From positions 179,948 to 243,947 of the forward strand of contig NZ_NXEJ01000012.1 of assembly GCF_002915175.1 (NCBI RefSeq): 64,000 nucleotides of DNA, in the 5' to 3' direction. The notes under the pieces are model-generated. The model saw only the letters and a list, made by a program, of their open reading frames with translations. It did not search any database and was not told where the DNA came from. Numbering within the stretch: position 1 is the first letter of the stretch; each line of letters opens with the position of its first letter. A program made the translations under genes and the position numbers. Positions 47,301 through 57,893 of this stretch are shown here, piece after piece. The DNA is from Agrobacterium rosae (GTDB lineage Bacteria; Pseudomonadota; Alphaproteobacteria; Rhizobiales; Rhizobiaceae).

Positions 47301-47669
47301 GATATGTTTTTCCACAAAATCCCTGACCAGGGCGATGTTTTGCTCGTGCGTGAGCTCCAGCGGAAGAGCGATTGTCAGGTCCCGGGCAAGCTGCGCATCG
47401 GAGCGCTTTTCGAACGCCTCGACCTTGTTCCAGAAGGCTTCCGAAGCTCCGGCGACAGAGCGGTCGCCGATCATCGCGCGGACCCATTTAGGGGCATCGG
47501 CCGGGAGCAGAAATTCCTCATGCACAAGCCCCTGTTTGCGGGTGTAGTCTATAGTACGGGCCTCGCGCTCGTATTCCATCTTCGCGCAGTGCCGGTAGGC
47601 CGCAGACAGCACCACGCTGCGGCCGCCGCCGCGGCTGACGATGCTGGCTGAGAAATGGGCGATGGCCAC
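44370..47669 (-). CDS. traA: TraA relaxase-helicase (MobQ type)
   Basis: A 1,099-residue conjugative relaxase. The N-terminal MobA/MobL domain has Tyr25 (SAAYRH), the likely nicking residue, and the metal-binding HxH of [12 protein letters not shown] (His142, His144). A superfamily I helicase follows from about residue 390, with Walker [11 protein letters not shown] and [11 protein letters not shown] for Walker B. The C-terminal 250 residues are TraA-specific. It nicks oriT (47753-47785, just upstream) and unwinds the strand to be transferred. Full length matches family members (about 1,100), with no frameshift. Confidence 0.95.
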   Translation of the reverse strand: MAIAHFSASIVSRGGGRSVVLSAAYRHCAKMEYEREARTIDYTRKQGLVHEEFLLPADAPKWVRAMIGDRSVAGASEAFWNKVEAFEKRSDAQLARDLTIALPLELTHEQNIALVRDFVEKHILAKGMVADWVYHDNPGNPHIHLMTTLRPLTEDGFGSKKVAVIGEDGQPVRTKSGKILYQLWAGSTDDFNSLRDGWFERLNHHLALGGIDLKIDGRSYDKQGIDLEPTIHLGVGAKAIERKAREQGVRPELERMDLNEERRSENTRRILNNPAIVLDLIMREKSVFDERDVAKVLHRYVDDPAVFQQLMLRIILNPEVLRLQRDTIEFATGEKVPARYSTRGMIRLEATMVRQAIWLSNRDGHAVSEAALDATFRRHERLSGEQKTAIERIAGPARIAAVVGRAGAGKTTMMKATREVWELAGYRVVGGALAGKAAEGLEKEAGIQSRTLASWELRWNRGRDVLNEKTVFVMDEAGMVASKQMAGFVDAVVRSGAKIVLVGDPEQLQPIEAGAAFRAIVDRIGYAELETIYRQREDWMRKASLDLARGNVERALAAYNSNARITGERLKAEAVESLIADWNHSYDPAKTALILAHLRRDVRMLNVMAREKLVERGIVGDGHVFKTADGIRQFDAGDQIVFLKNETSLGVKNGMIAHVTEAAPNRIVAVVGEGDQRRQVIVEQRFYSNLDHGYATTIHKSQGATVDRVKVLASLSLDRHLTYVAMTRHREDLQLYYGTRSFAFNGGLAKLFSRKNAKETTLDYERGKLYREALRFAESRGLNIIQVARTLVRDRLDWTLRQKTKLVDLGQRLADFAERLGLHHPLKTQTMEAVPMVAGIKTFSGSVEDTVENKLDTDPTLRRQWEEVSTRFAYVFADPEAAFRAMNFDAVLVDKETAKLALQTLTTAPASIGPLRGKTGILASKTEREDRRVADLNVPALKRDLEQYLRMRETAAQRLRADEQVLRQRVSIDIPALSPAAHLVLERVRDAIDRNDLPAAMAYALSNRETKTEIDGFNQAVTERFGERTLLTNAAREPSGKLFDKLSDGMQADLKERLKEAWPVMRTAQQLSAHERTVQTLRQAEDLHLAQRQTPVMKQ

Positions 47670-47752
47670 GGCGCAAGAAACTCCCTGTTCGAACTGCGTT
47701 CGTCAGGAGTGGTGGTCACCACGCGGCCCCCGAACCGGGGTCTTGAGCAAGC

Positions 47753-47785
47753 ACGTCGCATCGCGACGTATAATTGCGCCCTTGG
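47753..47785. other. oriT: Origin of transfer (oriT), Ti/RSF1010-like nic region
   Basis: ACGTCGC (47753-47759) and GCGACGT (47763-47769) form an inverted repeat, followed at once by GTATAATTGCGCCCTTGG (47768-47785). As recalled, this closely resembles the pTiC58 oriT and shares the GCGCCCT nic core of RSF1010-type origins. It lies between divergent traA and traC, as in Ti plasmids. The cleavage is expected within TTGCG/CCC on the strand that gives this sequence, by analogy. Confidence 0.85.
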
Positions 47786-47836
47786 ATCCGCTCCTTCGGA
47801 ACGGCGGGATCATCCTCCAAAGTGTCGGCCGTGACG

Positions 47837-47854
47837 ACGTGCAAATCTGCACAT
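47837..47854. promoter_or_regulatory. tra box in the traA-traC divergent promoter
   Basis: ACGTGCAAATCTGCACAT differs from the recalled Ti-plasmid tra box by one base. It lies between oriT and traC and would let TraR activate both the traA-F-B-H and traC-D-G operons. Confidence 0.88.
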
Positions 47855-47928
47855 TCCTTCGGACGTGCTTTTGCGGGAATCTTGCAGCGTCTCAAACGAC
47901 GCAAAATTTCCAGGGAGATGCGACCGGA

Positions 47929-48225
47929 ATGAAGAAACCATCATCGAAGATCAGGGAAGAAATTGCCAGACTGCAGGATCAGTTGAGACAAGCAGAAACA
48001 CGCGAGGCCGAGCGCATCGGCCGTATCGCGCTGAAGGCAGGACTTGGTGAGATCGAGATCGAGGAAAACGAACTACAGGCGGCGTTCGAGGAGATTGCAG
48101 GGCGGTTTCGCGGAGGTAATGCCGCTTCGACCGGAAAGAAAAATGCAGGTAACGGTAGGACCGCAGGCGAGACGGTCACGACGATCGAAACTGGCGCGCC
48201 TGCGGGCAGGCCTGGTGAGGCTTGA
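47929..48225 (+). CDS. traC: TraC conjugal transfer protein
   Basis: A 98-residue TraC-family protein. It begins [28 protein letters not shown] (the first part is a coiled coil at about residues 5-30), and a second block [21 protein letters not shown] follows. The C-terminus is low-complexity. TraC is an oriT-region accessory protein thought to help form the relaxosome. ATG 47929 is downstream of CAGGGAG; an out-of-frame ATG at 47918 is ignored. First gene of the traC-D-G operon. Confidence 0.9.
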   Translation: MKKPSSKIREEIARLQDQLRQAETREAERIGRIALKAGLGEIEIEENELQAAFEEIAGRFRGGNAASTGKKNAGNGRTAGETVTTIETGAPAGRPGEA

Positions 48226-48229
48226 ACGC

Positions 48230-48445
48230 ATGGCCCGCACGATGACGGCTGACGCACGCAAAAAAGACACCCGCGAAAAAATCGAACTCGGTGGCCTGAT
48301 CGTCAAGGCAGGACTGCGCTACGAGAAGCGGGTACTGCTGCTGGGCATACTGATCGATGCAAGCCGCCGCATCAGAGGCGACGATGCCGAGCGATCGCGC
48401 CTGACAGTGATAGGAGCGGAGGCGTTCGACCGTGAGGGCGAGTAG
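48230..48445 (+). CDS. traD: TraD conjugal transfer protein
   Basis: A 71-residue TraD of the Ti type, with the conserved core [28 protein letters not shown] lies 9 bases before ATG 48230. It is essential for transfer in Ti systems but its role is not known; it should not be confused with the F-plasmid TraD coupling protein. It overlaps traG by 14 bases and starts 4 bases after traC. Confidence 0.9.
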   Translation: MARTMTADARKKDTREKIELGGLIVKAGLRYEKRVLLLGILIDASRRIRGDDAERSRLTVIGAEAFDREGE

Positions 48446-50402
48446 ACTGGTCCTAACTGCCTTCCCGGCCACAACGATGATCGCCGTGGTGGTTTTTATG
48501 CCGGGGATCGAACACTGGCTGGCCGCGTTTGGGAAAACCGCGCAGGCCAAGCTGATGCTCGGGCGGATCGGCCTCGCGCTGCCCTATGCGACCGCGGCTG
48601 CTATCGGCACGATCTTTCTGTTCGCGGCGAACGGGACAGCGGCTATTAAGGCGGCAGGATGGGGGATCGTCAGCGGAAATGGTGTGGCAATCCTCATCGC
48701 GGTGCTACGTGAGGGGGTTCGCCTGGCCGGGATCGCTGGTGACGTGCCAGCAGGACAGTCCGTGCTCGGATACGTGGACCCCGCAACGATGCTTGGCGCA
48801 TCGACAATGTTCCTCGCCGGCGTCTTCGCACTGCGCGTCGCGATGAAGGGGAACGCCGCCTTTGCCAAAGCCGCACCACGGCGGATCGGGGGAAAGCGAG
48901 CGGTGCATGGCGAGGCCGACTGGATGAAAGTGCAGGAGGCCGCAAAACTTTTCCCCGATCCCGGTGGCATCGTCGTCGGTGAACGGTATCGTGTCGATCG
49001 CGATAGCGTTGCGGCGGTGTCGTTCCGCGCCGATGATCCGTCGACCTGGGGCGCGGGAGGCAAGAGCCAGCTCCTATGCTTCGACGGCTCGTTCGGCTCC
49101 TCGCATGGCATCGTCTTCGCCGGCTCCGGCGGTTTCAAGACGACGTCGGTCACGGTCCCGACCGCGCTAAAGTGGGGTGGTGGACTCGTTGTCCTCGATC
49201 CATCGAGCGAGGTCGCGCCGATGGTATCGGAGCATCGCCGCAAGGCTGGCCGGAAGGTGGTCATTCTCGATCCCTCGGCGTCAGGCGTCGGCTTCAACGC
49301 GCTCGACTGGATCGGGCGACGTGGCAGCACGAAAGAAGAGGACATCGTCGCCGTCGCAACCTGGATCATGACCGACAATTCGCGCTCGGCGTCTGCCCGC
49401 GACGACTTCTTCCGGGCATCGGCGATGCAGCTCCTGACGGCCCTCATCGCAGACGTATGCCTGTCCGGTCACACGGACGAAGAAGACCAGACGCTGCGCC
49501 GTGTGCGTAAGAACCTTTCGGAGCCTGAACCCCAGCTACGGGCGCGCCTGACAAAAATCTACGAGCAGTCGGAATCGGGCTTCGTGAAGGAGAATGTTTC
49601 GGTCTTCGTCAACATGACACCCGAGACCTTTTCTGGCGTCTACGCCAATGCGGTGAAAGAAACCCACTGGCTGTCCTATCCGAACTACGCCGCGCTCGTC
49701 TCAGGCGACAGTTTCTCGACCGACGATCTTGCCGATGGCGGGACAGACATCTTCATTGCGCTCGATCTGAAGGTACTGGAAGCCCATCCGGGATTGGCCC
49801 GTGTGGTTATCGGATCGCTGCTCAATGCCATCTACAATCGAAACGGCGATGTGAAAGGTCGCGCTCTCTTCCTGCTCGACGAAGTCGCCAGGCTCGGCTA
49901 TCTGCGCATCTTAGAGACCGCACGGGATGCCGGACGCAAATACGGCATCACTCTGACGATGATCTTCCAGTCCATCGGCCAGATGCGCGAGGCCTATGGC
50001 GGTCGGGACGCGACGAGCAAATGGTTCGAATCCGCGTCGTGGATCTCGTTTGCCGCGATCAACGACCCTGATACTGCCGACTACATCTCGAAACGCTGCG
50101 GCGATACGACGGTAGAGGTCGAACAGACAAACCGCTCGTCAGGGATGAAGGGATCGTCGCGCTCACGTTCCCGGCAGCTCAGCCGCCGACCGCTGATCCT
50201 GCCGCATGAAGTGCTACGCATGCGCAGCGACGAGCAGATCGTGTTCACATCGGGCAATCCGCCGCTCAGATGTGGACGCGCGATTTGGTTCAGACGCAAG
50301 GACATGAGCGCGTCCGTCGGAGAAAACCGCTTTCACAGCCGAGCCACAGAAGGGATGAAGAGCTATAAGGCCGTTCCGACGACAGATACTGAGGAGACAT
50401 GA
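48432..50402 (+). CDS. traG: TraG, type IV coupling protein (VirD4 family)
   Basis: A 656-residue coupling ATPase starting at GTG 48432. Two N-terminal membrane segments (within residues 1-140) lead into the ATPase: Walker [16 protein letters not shown] and Walker [15 protein letters not shown]. It connects the TraA relaxosome to the mating-pair channel at the inner membrane. It overlaps traD upstream and a nuclease gene downstream (ATGA), so the operon continues beyond traG. Length is normal for the family. Confidence 0.95.
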   Translation: MRASRLVLTAFPATTMIAVVVFMPGIEHWLAAFGKTAQAKLMLGRIGLALPYATAAAIGTIFLFAANGTAAIKAAGWGIVSGNGVAILIAVLREGVRLAGIAGDVPAGQSVLGYVDPATMLGASTMFLAGVFALRVAMKGNAAFAKAAPRRIGGKRAVHGEADWMKVQEAAKLFPDPGGIVVGERYRVDRDSVAAVSFRADDPSTWGAGGKSQLLCFDGSFGSSHGIVFAGSGGFKTTSVTVPTALKWGGGLVVLDPSSEVAPMVSEHRRKAGRKVVILDPSASGVGFNALDWIGRRGSTKEEDIVAVATWIMTDNSRSASARDDFFRASAMQLLTALIADVCLSGHTDEEDQTLRRVRKNLSEPEPQLRARLTKIYEQSESGFVKENVSVFVNMTPETFSGVYANAVKETHWLSYPNYAALVSGDSFSTDDLADGGTDIFIALDLKVLEAHPGLARVVIGSLLNAIYNRNGDVKGRALFLLDEVARLGYLRILETARDAGRKYGITLTMIFQSIGQMREAYGGRDATSKWFESASWISFAAINDPDTADYISKRCGDTTVEVEQTNRSSGMKGSSRSRSRQLSRRPLILPHEVLRMRSDEQIVFTSGNPPLRCGRAIWFRRKDMSASVGENRFHSRATEGMKSYKAVPTTDTEET

Positions 50403-50839
50403 CATTGAGATTTTGTACGGCTATTGCAAGACTATCCCTCTTCGCCGTTGGCATCCTTGCATTTGTTGCCTTAGCGTCGCCAAGCAGCGCAAGTGAAACC
50501 TTCTCGATGTGTAATGGCGGCCATAGGATCACCTGCGTGGTGGATGGTGATACGTTCTGGTTTCGAGGTGAGAAGATCAGGATCGCCGACATCGACACGC
50601 CGGAGCTCAGCCCGCCAGGATGCCAGCGCGAACGCGAGCTGGGCCTTGCGGCAAAACAGCGTCTGCTCGAGATCCTCAATTCAGGTCCGCTCTCGTTCAA
50701 GACGACCGCCAGGGATGAAGATCGCTTCGGTCGCAAGGTCAGGATCGTCTACCGCGAGCGACGATCGGTCGGCGATATTCTCGTCGCCGAAGGCCTAGCC
50801 CGGAAGTGGGAAGGATCACGACGGAGTTGGTGCGAATGA
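50399..50839 (+). CDS. Secreted thermonuclease (SNase)-like protein in the tra operon
   Basis: A 146-residue protein with a signal peptide (hydrophobic helix at 10-28, likely cleavage near ASPSSA) and a staphylococcal-nuclease-like domain: VVDGDTFWFRGEKIRIADIDTPE, ARDEDRFGRKVRIVY and DILVAEGLARKW. The Arg/Asp/Glu residues of the nuclease site appear to be present. Its ATG overlaps the traG stop as ATGA, so it is co-expressed with transfer genes. It may act on DNA in the periplasm or during mating; the role is not known. Confidence 0.87.
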   Translation: MTLRFCTAIARLSLFAVGILAFVALASPSSASETFSMCNGGHRITCVVDGDTFWFRGEKIRIADIDTPELSPPGCQRERELGLAAKQRLLEILNSGPLSFKTTARDEDRFGRKVRIVYRERRSVGDILVAEGLARKWEGSRRSWCE

Positions 50840-50935
50840 AACGGACCACGACAGATCAAAGTTGTGAATCGATAATGCCCGACCGATTCAAAACTCTCAT
50901 TGGACGGCGGAATCCGAACGCGCGATTCTGCTCTT

Positions 50936-51202
50936 ATGATCAAGCAGCCCTACCACCTCTACGTCGAGCGTATCGCGCCGGAAAAAAATATGGCGCGGTT
51001 TTACACGCTCGCCGTTCAGCCGACATTGTTCGGCGATGTCTCGCTTGTACGCGCCTGGGGGCGGATTGGAACGCGCGGACAGCAGATGGTGCATCTGTTC
51101 GATAATGAGAGCCAGGCCATCAACCTGTTCCTCGACGTGCTTCGCGAGAAGCGCAAACGAGGTTATCGGCCAAAACGACCTGTGGACATCAAGCGGATCT
51201 GA
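50936..51202 (+). CDS. WGR-domain protein
   Basis: An 88-residue WGR-domain protein (named for its Trp-Gly-Arg motif: RAWGRIGTRGQQ near residue 42). It begins MIKQPYHLYVERIAPEKNMARFYTL. WGR domains bind nucleic acid in poly(ADP-ribose) polymerases and MolR-like proteins. Small stand-alone versions are common on rhizobial plasmids near the transfer genes. ATG 50936 matches the start of relatives; the ribosome site is weak. A TTG at 50900 is possible. Confidence 0.85.
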   Translation: MIKQPYHLYVERIAPEKNMARFYTLAVQPTLFGDVSLVRAWGRIGTRGQQMVHLFDNESQAINLFLDVLREKRKRGYRPKRPVDIKRI

Positions 51203-51283
51203 CACTCGTCTTCATCATCGCCGATGACAACTTGGTCAGAAGCTGACACGGATTTTATCTTTGATAAGAAGATGAGGAATTCC

Positions 51284-51562
51284 ATGACCACCACCAACGA
51301 AATCGCCGACAAGATCGCAGCTGACAACGGCCTGACCAAGGTTCAGGCCAAGGGCATCGTAGAATCCGTCTTTCAGGCTATCGCCGATGCTGCAGGCTCC
51401 GACGCTGAAACGTCGATCCCAGGCTTCGGAAAGTTTAAGGTGAAGGCTTCGCCTGAGCGCGAGGGTCGCAATCCGGCGACCGGAGAGAAGATGACGGTCG
51501 CCGCATCGAAGAAGCTGACCTTTGCGCCTGCCAAGGCGCTCAAGGATGCGCTGAACAAGTGA
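51284..51562 (+). CDS. HU-family DNA-binding protein
   Basis: A 92-residue HU/IHF-type histone-like protein: MTTTNEIADKIAADNGLTKVQAKGIVESVF forms the helical half (shown by its first 20 residues MTTTNEIADKIAADNGLTKV), and IPGFGKFKVKASPEREGRNPATG is the start of the beta arm. The DNA-intercalating Pro-containing arm is present. A GAGG site precedes ATG 51284. It may help bend oriT or maintain plasmid nucleoid structure. A terminator-like hairpin follows 15 bases after the stop. Confidence 0.93.
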   Translation: MTTTNEIADKIAADNGLTKVQAKGIVESVFQAIADAAGSDAETSIPGFGKFKVKASPEREGRNPATGEKMTVAASKKLTFAPAKALKDALNK

Positions 51563-51577
51563 TCCCTGACGTGGAGA

Positions 51578-51599
51578 GCCCCGCCTTGGCGGGCGGGGC
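51578..51599. terminator. Hairpin between convergent HU and DUF736 genes
   Basis: GCCCCGCC (51578-51585) pairs with GGCGGGGC (51592-51599) around a 6-base loop. It lies between two convergent genes and could end transcription from either side. No strong U-run follows. Confidence 0.65.
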
Positions 51600-51607
51600 A
51601 TCCAGTC

Positions 51608-51916
51608 TCAGTCCCGGTTCGACCGGGACCAGATGAGAGAGAGACCTTCCTCGCCTTCGACCTCGATCAGCGTTGCGTAGATCGGGGCCGGGAAGCTCGG
51701 GTCGTCGAGCTTGACGGAGAGGTAGTCGCGACCTTCGTTCGAGGTCTTCTTCCAGGCTGCGCCGAATTCCGTGGCTCCCGCGAGGATGCGGTAGTCAGGG
51801 CCTTTGTCGGAAGTTCGCTCGACGGTGCGGATGGTTGCCTTGACGTTGAGGTTGAGGGTCTTGATGGTGCCGGAGAAGCCGTTGCTGGAAGCGGTGAAAA
51901 AGCCCATGGTTGCCAT
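51608..51916 (-). CDS. DUF736-family protein
   Basis: A 102-residue protein: [20 protein letters not shown] at the N-terminus, then [19 protein letters not shown] and the end [11 protein letters not shown]. This family is common on alphaproteobacterial plasmids and in symbiosis islands; its function is unknown, possibly nucleic-acid binding. AAAGGA precedes ATG 51916. It converges with the HU gene. Confidence 0.88.
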   Translation of the reverse strand: MATMGFFTASSNGFSGTIKTLNLNVKATIRTVERTSDKGPDYRILAGATEFGAAWKKTSNEGRDYLSVKLDDPSFPAPIYATLIEVEGEEGLSLIWSRSNRD

Positions 51917-52854
51917 TGTCGTATTCCTTTTCGGTTGTTCGGGCCGCGTCCATCGCGGCCTCGATGGCAGTCGATTGGACCAGAGGCGATCGGCCTGCAC
52001 CTGAAAGGCCGAAACGGAGTGGAGGACGGCCAGGAAAAGGCTTTCTTGTCTCGCGAGGAATGGGCGCTTCAGCGCACAGGGGAAGAAAACGACCCGGCCG
52101 TTGCGGATGCCGATCGAGCAGAGCATCGCGAGGCGGTCTTTGGTCAGACATGCCCCATCGAGACCGCAGTGGACGTGCCAGCTGGCGGATCAAGGGATAC
52201 ACATTGGCATCATCGGGTGGCGACCAATGGGAATGGATGCATAGCGCCCACAAGCCCCAAACACTTGATCGAAGCCAACGACTGGATTTGGGAGGTTCCC
52301 GGGAACGCTGCATTGCTTCTTCGCGCTGTTGGTTGTGGTACCATGCCTGGATGGGTGACAAGACTGAGACTTGCTCACTCCCCCACTCCCAGCTTCAGAT
52401 AGACCACACCCTGGACCAATCAGGGCTTCAAGCCGCTCGAAGTTTTCCGCCGTGCAACCGGTTCCTTAAAGTCACCAACGGCCAGATCGCGAGGAGCAAC
52501 CTGGCCGCAAATCGACTTTACCAATTTTAGTTCTGGCTTTGTTTGACATCCGCAAGCGGCGCGGCTTCACCCTCGAGCGCATGGCATGCGCCGGGCCATG
52601 CACCTTCATCCGCTCCCAGCCGTTGACTAAAATAGAATGTCAGCGATGATCTTTGCAAACCCACCCGGTTTCGATGCGGTCATGGCGAGTATTGAAGCAC
52701 TCGAGGAGGCTGTCAACGCGGCCAAGTAGTCGATCAGCGGCCTGCAAAAAATCTCGGTGCAACTATCATGGTATTGGAGGTTGCCGGTCAGGCAAACGGA
52801 CGGTAAAAAGCCTACTGCGGGTCAAGTGGCTGCAGGACATTAAAAGGAATTCTT
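51917..52854. other. Long gene-poor gap between transfer and mutasome regions
   Basis: 938 bases, one of the longest stretches without a convincing gene. Several frames of 60-200 codons exist on both strands, but they overlap each other, have Arg/Ser/Pro-rich compositions typical of shadow frames, and lack good ribosome sites. A 30-codon frame at 52637-52729 is listed separately. The right end must contain the cold-shock gene promoter. Confidence 0.5.
52637..52729 (+). CDS. Possible 30-residue peptide, uncertain
   Basis: ATG 52637 to TAG 52729 gives MSAMIFANPPGFDAVMASIE and a short Glu/Ala-rich helical end. It reads like real coding sequence (hydrophobic start, then an amphipathic helix) and may be a small protein or the leftover end of a larger gene. 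No recognisable ribosome site or family. Confidence 0.25.
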   Translation: MSAMIFANPPGFDAVMASIEALEEAVNAAK

Positions 52855-53058
52855 ATGCCTACCGGTACAGTAAAATTTTTCAATGACGACAAGGGATTTG
52901 GCTTCATTACGCCTGAGAATGGTGGAACGGACGTGTTCGTTCACGTATCTGCCTTGCAGCAAGGTGGGTCGCTGAGAGAAGGTGACAAGGTCACTTTCGA
53001 AGTTGGCCAGGACCGGAAAACTGGAAAATCGAAGGCTGAGAACGTTAGCGTGCTCTGA
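52855..53058 (+). CDS. Cold-shock (CspA-type) nucleic-acid-binding protein
   Basis: A 67-residue five-stranded OB-fold protein: [21 protein letters not shown] contains RNP1 (KGFGFI), and DVFVHVSAL contains RNP2. It binds single-stranded RNA or DNA and acts as an RNA chaperone. AAAAGGA precedes ATG 52855. It is the plus-strand neighbour of the convergent dnaE2 gene. Confidence 0.95.
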   Translation: MPTGTVKFFNDDKGFGFITPENGGTDVFVHVSALQQGGSLREGDKVTFEVGQDRKTGKSKAENVSVL

Positions 53059-53121
53059 CCTGCGGTCCGCGAGACCAGCCAGACCGCTGAATAGCGGCAA
53101 GCTGTTCTCGCCCTATGGGGC

Positions 53122-56100
53122 TCAATGAAAGTTCCGGCTTTTCACGTTCAGAGTATCGATGTGCAAGTCCCGCACGAAGATGTCTCGCGCCTCTGGCACC
53201 GGCTTCGGTCGGTCGCGAGAATCTCCACCACCAGCCGATCCGTGAGCGAATTCGTCTCCGCGTCCTGATGGTGACTTAAACACGACGTCCATGTCAGCCA
53301 AGCCGGAGAGGTCGGCAGACAGGTCGAATAGCTGCTGGGCGACCAAGTGCACGACCTCCCCTTCCCGCTGGATTCGTCCGTTGATTGCCATCATCGATGC
53401 ACCCAGCACGACACGGCGCCGCTTCTCGAACAAACTCGGCCAGACGACGACGTTCGCGGGACCCGTCTCGTCCTCGATCGTCAGGAACATCACCCCCTTG
53501 GCACTCCCCGGCTTTTGTCGCACCAGAACGAGACCTGCGGTGTAGACCCATCGCCCGTCGCGGGCCGACATTGCGTCTTCGCATGTCACCATGCTGCGTT
53601 TCGCCAAGCTCTCCCGCAAGAATGCCATTGGATGTTCGCGCAGCGTCAGGCCGAAGTGTCCGTAGTCCGCAACCACGTTATGGCCTTCGGTCATCTGCCG
53701 GAGCTCGACCTCAGGCTCCGCCTGCTCAGCGATCGATTTCTGCTCGCGGTCCGCAGCCGCTGCAAACAGCGGCAAGGGTTCGTCACGCAGGGCTTTTATC
53801 GCCCAAAGCGCATCGCGCCGTTCAAGCTGAAGCGATGGCCGGAAGGCGTCTGCCTCTGCAAGCTCGACCAGGGACGCAGCAGGAACACCGGATCGCCGCC
53901 ACATATCATCGACGGAACCGAAACCGTCGTTCATGCGCGCGGCAACGATCCGGGCCGCGTCCGACGCTGCCAGGCCCTTTACCATTCGCATCCCCAGGCG
54001 CACGGCATGGCGATCGGTATTTCCGATCCGCTCCAACGTGCAGTCCCAGCGGGATCGATTGATGCAGACAGGCCGGATCTCAACGCCGTGGGCGCGGGCA
54101 TCGCCAACAATCTGCGCAGGGGCATAGAAACCCATAGGCTGGGAATTCAGGAGTGCGGCACAGAACACATCCGGGAAATGACACTTGATGTAATTCGAAG
54201 CGTAGGCGATCAGCGCGAACGAGGCAGCATGGGATTCTGGAAAACCGTAGGACCCAAATCCCTCGAGCTGCGAAAATGTCTTCTCGGCAAATTCGGCGGT
54301 GTAGCCGTTTCGCACCATTCCGGAGACCAGCTTCTCCTTGAACCTGCTGACGCCGCCCGTAAATTTGAAGGTCGCCATTGACTTGCGCAACTGATCGGCC
54401 TCACCTCCCGTGAACCCAGCGCAGACCATGGCGACGCGCATGGCGCTTTCCTGAAACAGCGGCACGCCCAGTGTTTTGCCCAGCACGGCTTCCAGTTCCG
54501 GCGTTGGATAGTCCACCTTTTCCTTGCCTTCCCGGCGGCGCAGATAGGGATGCACCATATCCCCCTGAATAGGACCGGGACGCACGATCGCCACCTGAAC
54601 GACCAGATCATAAAATGTCCGCGGCTTCAGTCGTGGCAGCATGGCCATCTGGGCTCTGGATTCGATCTGGAACGTGCCGAGGGTGTCGGCTTTGCGGATC
54701 ATCGCATAGGTCGCCGGATCCTCCTGGGTGATCTTTGCGAGATCCAGATCGTCGTCCTTATGCTTGCGGATCAGATCGAATGCTTTGGACATGCAGGTGA
54801 GCATGCCCAGTGCCAAAACATCGACCTTCATGAATTTGAGGGCTTCCACATCATCCTTGTCCCATTCGATGATCTGCCGGTCTTCCATCGTGGCAGGTTC
54901 TATGGGAACGAGGTCATCGAGGCGGTCGTGGGTGAGCACGAACCCGCCGGGGTGTTGTCCGAGATGACGTGGTGCGCCCATCAGTTGCTGTGCAAGTTGC
55001 AGCGTCAGCTTCAGCCTGCGGTCATCGGGATTGAGGTTCAATTCCCTCACATTGCGATCACTGACCTCTTCCGACCACGACCACATGCCCGACGACAATG
55101 CCTTGATCACATCCTCAGGCAGGCCAAGCACCTTGCCGACATCGCGAATGGCACCCTTGGCACGGTAACGGCTGACGGTCGCACACAGTGCCGCCTTCTC
55201 GCGGGTGTAGGTCTTGTAGATCCACTGAATGACCTCCTCACGTCGTTCGTGCTCGAAATCGACATCGATATCCGGCGGCTCGTCACGCTCCTGGCTGATG
55301 AAGCGCTCGAACAAGAGGTCATTCGTCGAAGGGTCGATGCTGGTGACGCCGAGGATATAACAGACGGCCGAGTTGGCAGCCGATCCTCGCCCCTGGCAGA
55401 GGATTCCCTGCGAGCGCGCGAACTGGACGATGGAAAACACCGTCAGAAAATACGGCGCATATTTCATCGCCTTGATAAGATCAAGTTCGTGCCGAACAGT
55501 CGCCAGAACGTCTGGAGGCATGCCTTCCGGATAGCGGTCCGGTACGCACTCCCAGACATAATGTTCGAGAGACTGTTGCGCGTCTTTACCCGGAACGATC
55601 GCCTCCTCGGGATACTGATAGGTCAATTCCTCAAGCGAGAACTTGCACTGATCGACAATCTCCATCGTCCGCCGCAATGCTTCGGGATAGCGCGGAAACA
55701 GCCGTTCCATTTCCTCTGGCGGCTTGAGATATCTGTCGGCATGACGTTCGCGCTCGAAGCCGACGTCGTCGATGGTCGATTTGGTCCGGATGCAGGTGAC
55801 TATGTCCTGAAGCTGCCGCCGTCCCGGCTCATGAAACAGTACGTCATTGGTGACGACGGTTTTGACCTTGTGGCGCGTGGCCATGTTGGAAAGATCGTGT
55901 AGCCGAAGCTGATCGTTTGGTCTGCGGCGCAGGCAAAGGGAAACATAGGCGCGACTGCCGAACACCTCCGCCATCTTCCTGAGCTGCAAGGCGCATTTAT
56001 TGTCGGCGAGATCGGGAATGAGGATGCCGATTATGCCATCGGCGTATGTCACCACGTCGTCCCAATGGAGGACGCAGTTGTTCTTGCCCCCTCGCCCCTT

Positions 56101-56385
56101 CCCGAGCGTGATCAGCCGGGTCAGACGCGAATAGGCGGCCCGGTCCGTCGGATAGACCAGGATCGACATCCCATCCTGTAGGTCAAGCCGGCAGCCGATG
56201 ACGAGACGAAGGCCGGTGGCACGCGACGCTTCAAGTGCCCGGATAATGCCCGCCAACGAATTGCGATCCACGACACCGATGGCGTCGATGCCGAGGCTTT
56301 TCGCCGTCTCGAACAGTTCGGTCGCGCTGCTCGCACCGCGCAGGAACGAGAAATGGGTGGTGACCTGAAGCTCGGCATATCTCAT
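53122..56385 (-). CDS. dnaE2: DnaE2 (ImuC) error-prone DNA polymerase III alpha subunit
   Basis: A 1,087-residue C-family polymerase. The N-terminal PHP domain starts [19 protein letters not shown]. The polymerase core holds the catalytic-acid segment [20 protein letters not shown] near residue 400, and the gating and tail regions follow to about residue 1040. It carries out error-prone synthesis past lesions as part of the ImuA-ImuB-DnaE2 mutasome. ATG 56385 overlaps the imuB stop as ATGA; an in-frame start at 56409 would overlap more and is less likely. Full-length, no frameshift. Confidence 0.94.
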   Translation of the reverse strand: MRYAELQVTTHFSFLRGASSATELFETAKSLGIDAIGVVDRNSLAGIIRALEASRATGLRLVIGCRLDLQDGMSILVYPTDRAAYSRLTRLITLGKGRGGKNNCVLHWDDVVTYADGIIGILIPDLADNKCALQLRKMAEVFGSRAYVSLCLRRRPNDQLRLHDLSNMATRHKVKTVVTNDVLFHEPGRRQLQDIVTCIRTKSTIDDVGFERERHADRYLKPPEEMERLFPRYPEALRRTMEIVDQCKFSLEELTYQYPEEAIVPGKDAQQSLEHYVWECVPDRYPEGMPPDVLATVRHELDLIKAMKYAPYFLTVFSIVQFARSQGILCQGRGSAANSAVCYILGVTSIDPSTNDLLFERFISQERDEPPDIDVDFEHERREEVIQWIYKTYTREKAALCATVSRYRAKGAIRDVGKVLGLPEDVIKALSSGMWSWSEEVSDRNVRELNLNPDDRRLKLTLQLAQQLMGAPRHLGQHPGGFVLTHDRLDDLVPIEPATMEDRQIIEWDKDDVEALKFMKVDVLALGMLTCMSKAFDLIRKHKDDDLDLAKITQEDPATYAMIRKADTLGTFQIESRAQMAMLPRLKPRTFYDLVVQVAIVRPGPIQGDMVHPYLRRREGKEKVDYPTPELEAVLGKTLGVPLFQESAMRVAMVCAGFTGGEADQLRKSMATFKFTGGVSRFKEKLVSGMVRNGYTAEFAEKTFSQLEGFGSYGFPESHAASFALIAYASNYIKCHFPDVFCAALLNSQPMGFYAPAQIVGDARAHGVEIRPVCINRSRWDCTLERIGNTDRHAVRLGMRMVKGLAASDAARIVAARMNDGFGSVDDMWRRSGVPAASLVELAEADAFRPSLQLERRDALWAIKALRDEPLPLFAAAADREQKSIAEQAEPEVELRQMTEGHNVVADYGHFGLTLREHPMAFLRESLAKRSMVTCEDAMSARDGRWVYTAGLVLVRQKPGSAKGVMFLTIEDETGPANVVVWPSLFEKRRRVVLGASMMAINGRIQREGEVVHLVAQQLFDLSADLSGLADMDVVFKSPSGRGDEFAHGSAGGGDSRDRPKPVPEARDIFVRDLHIDTLNVKSRNFH

Positions 56386-57893
56386 GCGAATATTCCCTGG
56401 ACGAACCATTTGTGCGACCCGGTTTCGCTATCTACGCCGTCGCCAGCCCGGAAAACCCAAAGGCGTTCGCCCGCTTCGTCCTCGATGATAAAGTAGTCCC
56501 GGACTGCGGCCCACTCGGATGTTCGCTGCCACCACTCGCCGAATATTCGTTCGGGACCATCGGCGCGTTTCACCTTGCGGCGTTTGCCACGCCATGTGAC
56601 GGAAACGGGAGGATGGTCGGGCATCAATGCGATGACCTCGACCAGTTCAGGGTGAGCGAGCAGTCGTACCGGACGCGGCCAGTGATGCGGCCAGGCGGCG
56701 ACAACGTCATCTGCAACAGGTGCAATCCTCTGAACGCTGCGCTCGGGAACATCGGAGGCAACGGGTGCGAGACGATAGACGCGCTGACCACGATTGCCCA
56801 AGATGTCGATGAGCGGAGTGATGTCCGCGATCTCATCTTCGACAAGCGACGACGCCTTCTGTGTTTCCTCAAGCGGCTCAACCATGATCGCCGCAAGGGT
56901 AAGCTTCTCGATCCCGAAGCCAGGATCGATCTTCTCGGTCATGTCGCGAAACAGTTTCGTCAACCAGGAGACATCGCGGGCGGCCTTTGCCGTTCCTGCC
57001 CGCAGCGCCTGGGTTGTGTTGTCGACCTTGTGGACGATAAGATCGACACGGCGAACACCCAGACCCTTTTTCTGGAGCTGGCTGCAAAGTTCGATGACCA
57101 GACGACCGACATATTTGTCGATCGTTTCGGCTGCCCCGATCGGCTCCTGGAAAATGCGGCTGACTTCGATCAGTTCGGGCGTGCGGATGGGGTCGATGGG
57201 TTCGCCGATGCGCCCGAAAATCTGGTCAAGGCGGCGGGCAATTTCCGGGCCGAAGCGCAGTGTCAGCGGTGCCCGCGGCGTCGCAGAAAGCTCACCGATG
57301 GTTCGAAAGCCGAGCGTTCTCAGATCGCTGATGACCTTTTCAGGCAGACGCAGCAGGGAAATCGGCAATCGCTCGACCGCTTTTACGGCTTCACCCCGCG
57401 GCACGATCACTGTCTCTCTGGTGATGGCACGTGCGCAAGCATGAGCGGCACCCCATGTGTCGGCAATGGCAACACGGGCCGTCAGCCCCCTGCCCCGAAA
57501 GCGATTGGCAATCCCCGTCAACATGGCAAGCTCTCCGCCCCGGAGATGGTCGGCACCATCTGTGTCCATGACGATGCCATCAGGCGCATCGACTGCGACG
57601 ATCGGAGAGTATTGGCTCAGTGCCCAGAAGGTAATGCGCTCCAGCGCTTCGGCGTCCGCCTTCGGATCGGCATCGATCATCATCAGTCCCTGAAACAGAG
57701 CCTGTGCCTTTGCAGCCTGCATGCCGACACGCAGACCTGCCTTTTTAGCTGGAGCATCTGCCGCCGATACCCAGCGTTTCGATCCGGATTTTGCGATCAC
57801 GGCGATGGCCTGTTCAGCCGGAATGCCGGGATCGGCGCGACGAATGCGATCCGTCGACAGATCCGGAAGGTAGATCGATACGACCCTGGTCAT
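56382..57893 (-). CDS. imuB: ImuB, inactive Y-family polymerase-like mutasome subunit
   Basis: A 503-residue DinP/UmuC-like protein: [19 protein letters not shown] at the N-terminus, and later [21 protein letters not shown] in the little-finger-like region. The catalytic acidic residues of active Y-family enzymes are not in the expected places (YLPDLS and [10 protein letters not shown]), as in other ImuB proteins, so it acts as a clamp-binding adaptor for DnaE2. ATG 57893 has GGAG 6 bases upstream and lies inside imuA, overlapping by 80 bases; the ATGA overlap with dnaE2 follows. Confidence 0.93.
   Translation of the reverse strand: MTRVVSIYLPDLSTDRIRRADPGIPAEQAIAVIAKSGSKRWVSAADAPAKKAGLRVGMQAAKAQALFQGLMMIDADPKADAEALERITFWALSQYSPIVAVDAPDGIVMDTDGADHLRGGELAMLTGIANRFRGRGLTARVAIADTWGAAHACARAITRETVIVPRGEAVKAVERLPISLLRLPEKVISDLRTLGFRTIGELSATPRAPLTLRFGPEIARRLDQIFGRIGEPIDPIRTPELIEVSRIFQEPIGAAETIDKYVGRLVIELCSQLQKKGLGVRRVDLIVHKVDNTTQALRAGTAKAARDVSWLTKLFRDMTEKIDPGFGIEKLTLAAIMVEPLEETQKASSLVEDEIADITPLIDILGNRGQRVYRLAPVASDVPERSVQRIAPVADDVVAAWPHHWPRPVRLLAHPELVEVIALMPDHPPVSVTWRGKRRKVKRADGPERIFGEWWQRTSEWAAVRDYFIIEDEAGERLWVFRAGDGVDSETGSHKWFVQGIFA

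Noticed and set aside
51910..52530. Overlapping frames on the plus strand of the gap (51910-52530, 51935-52402)
   Set aside because: They overlap each other and the DUF736 gene start region, have biased Arg/Ser/Pro composition, and lack ribosome sites.
54550..55902. 450-codon open frame opposite dnaE2
   Set aside because: Shadow of the dnaE2 reading frame; composition is His/Asp/Arg-rich and not protein-like.
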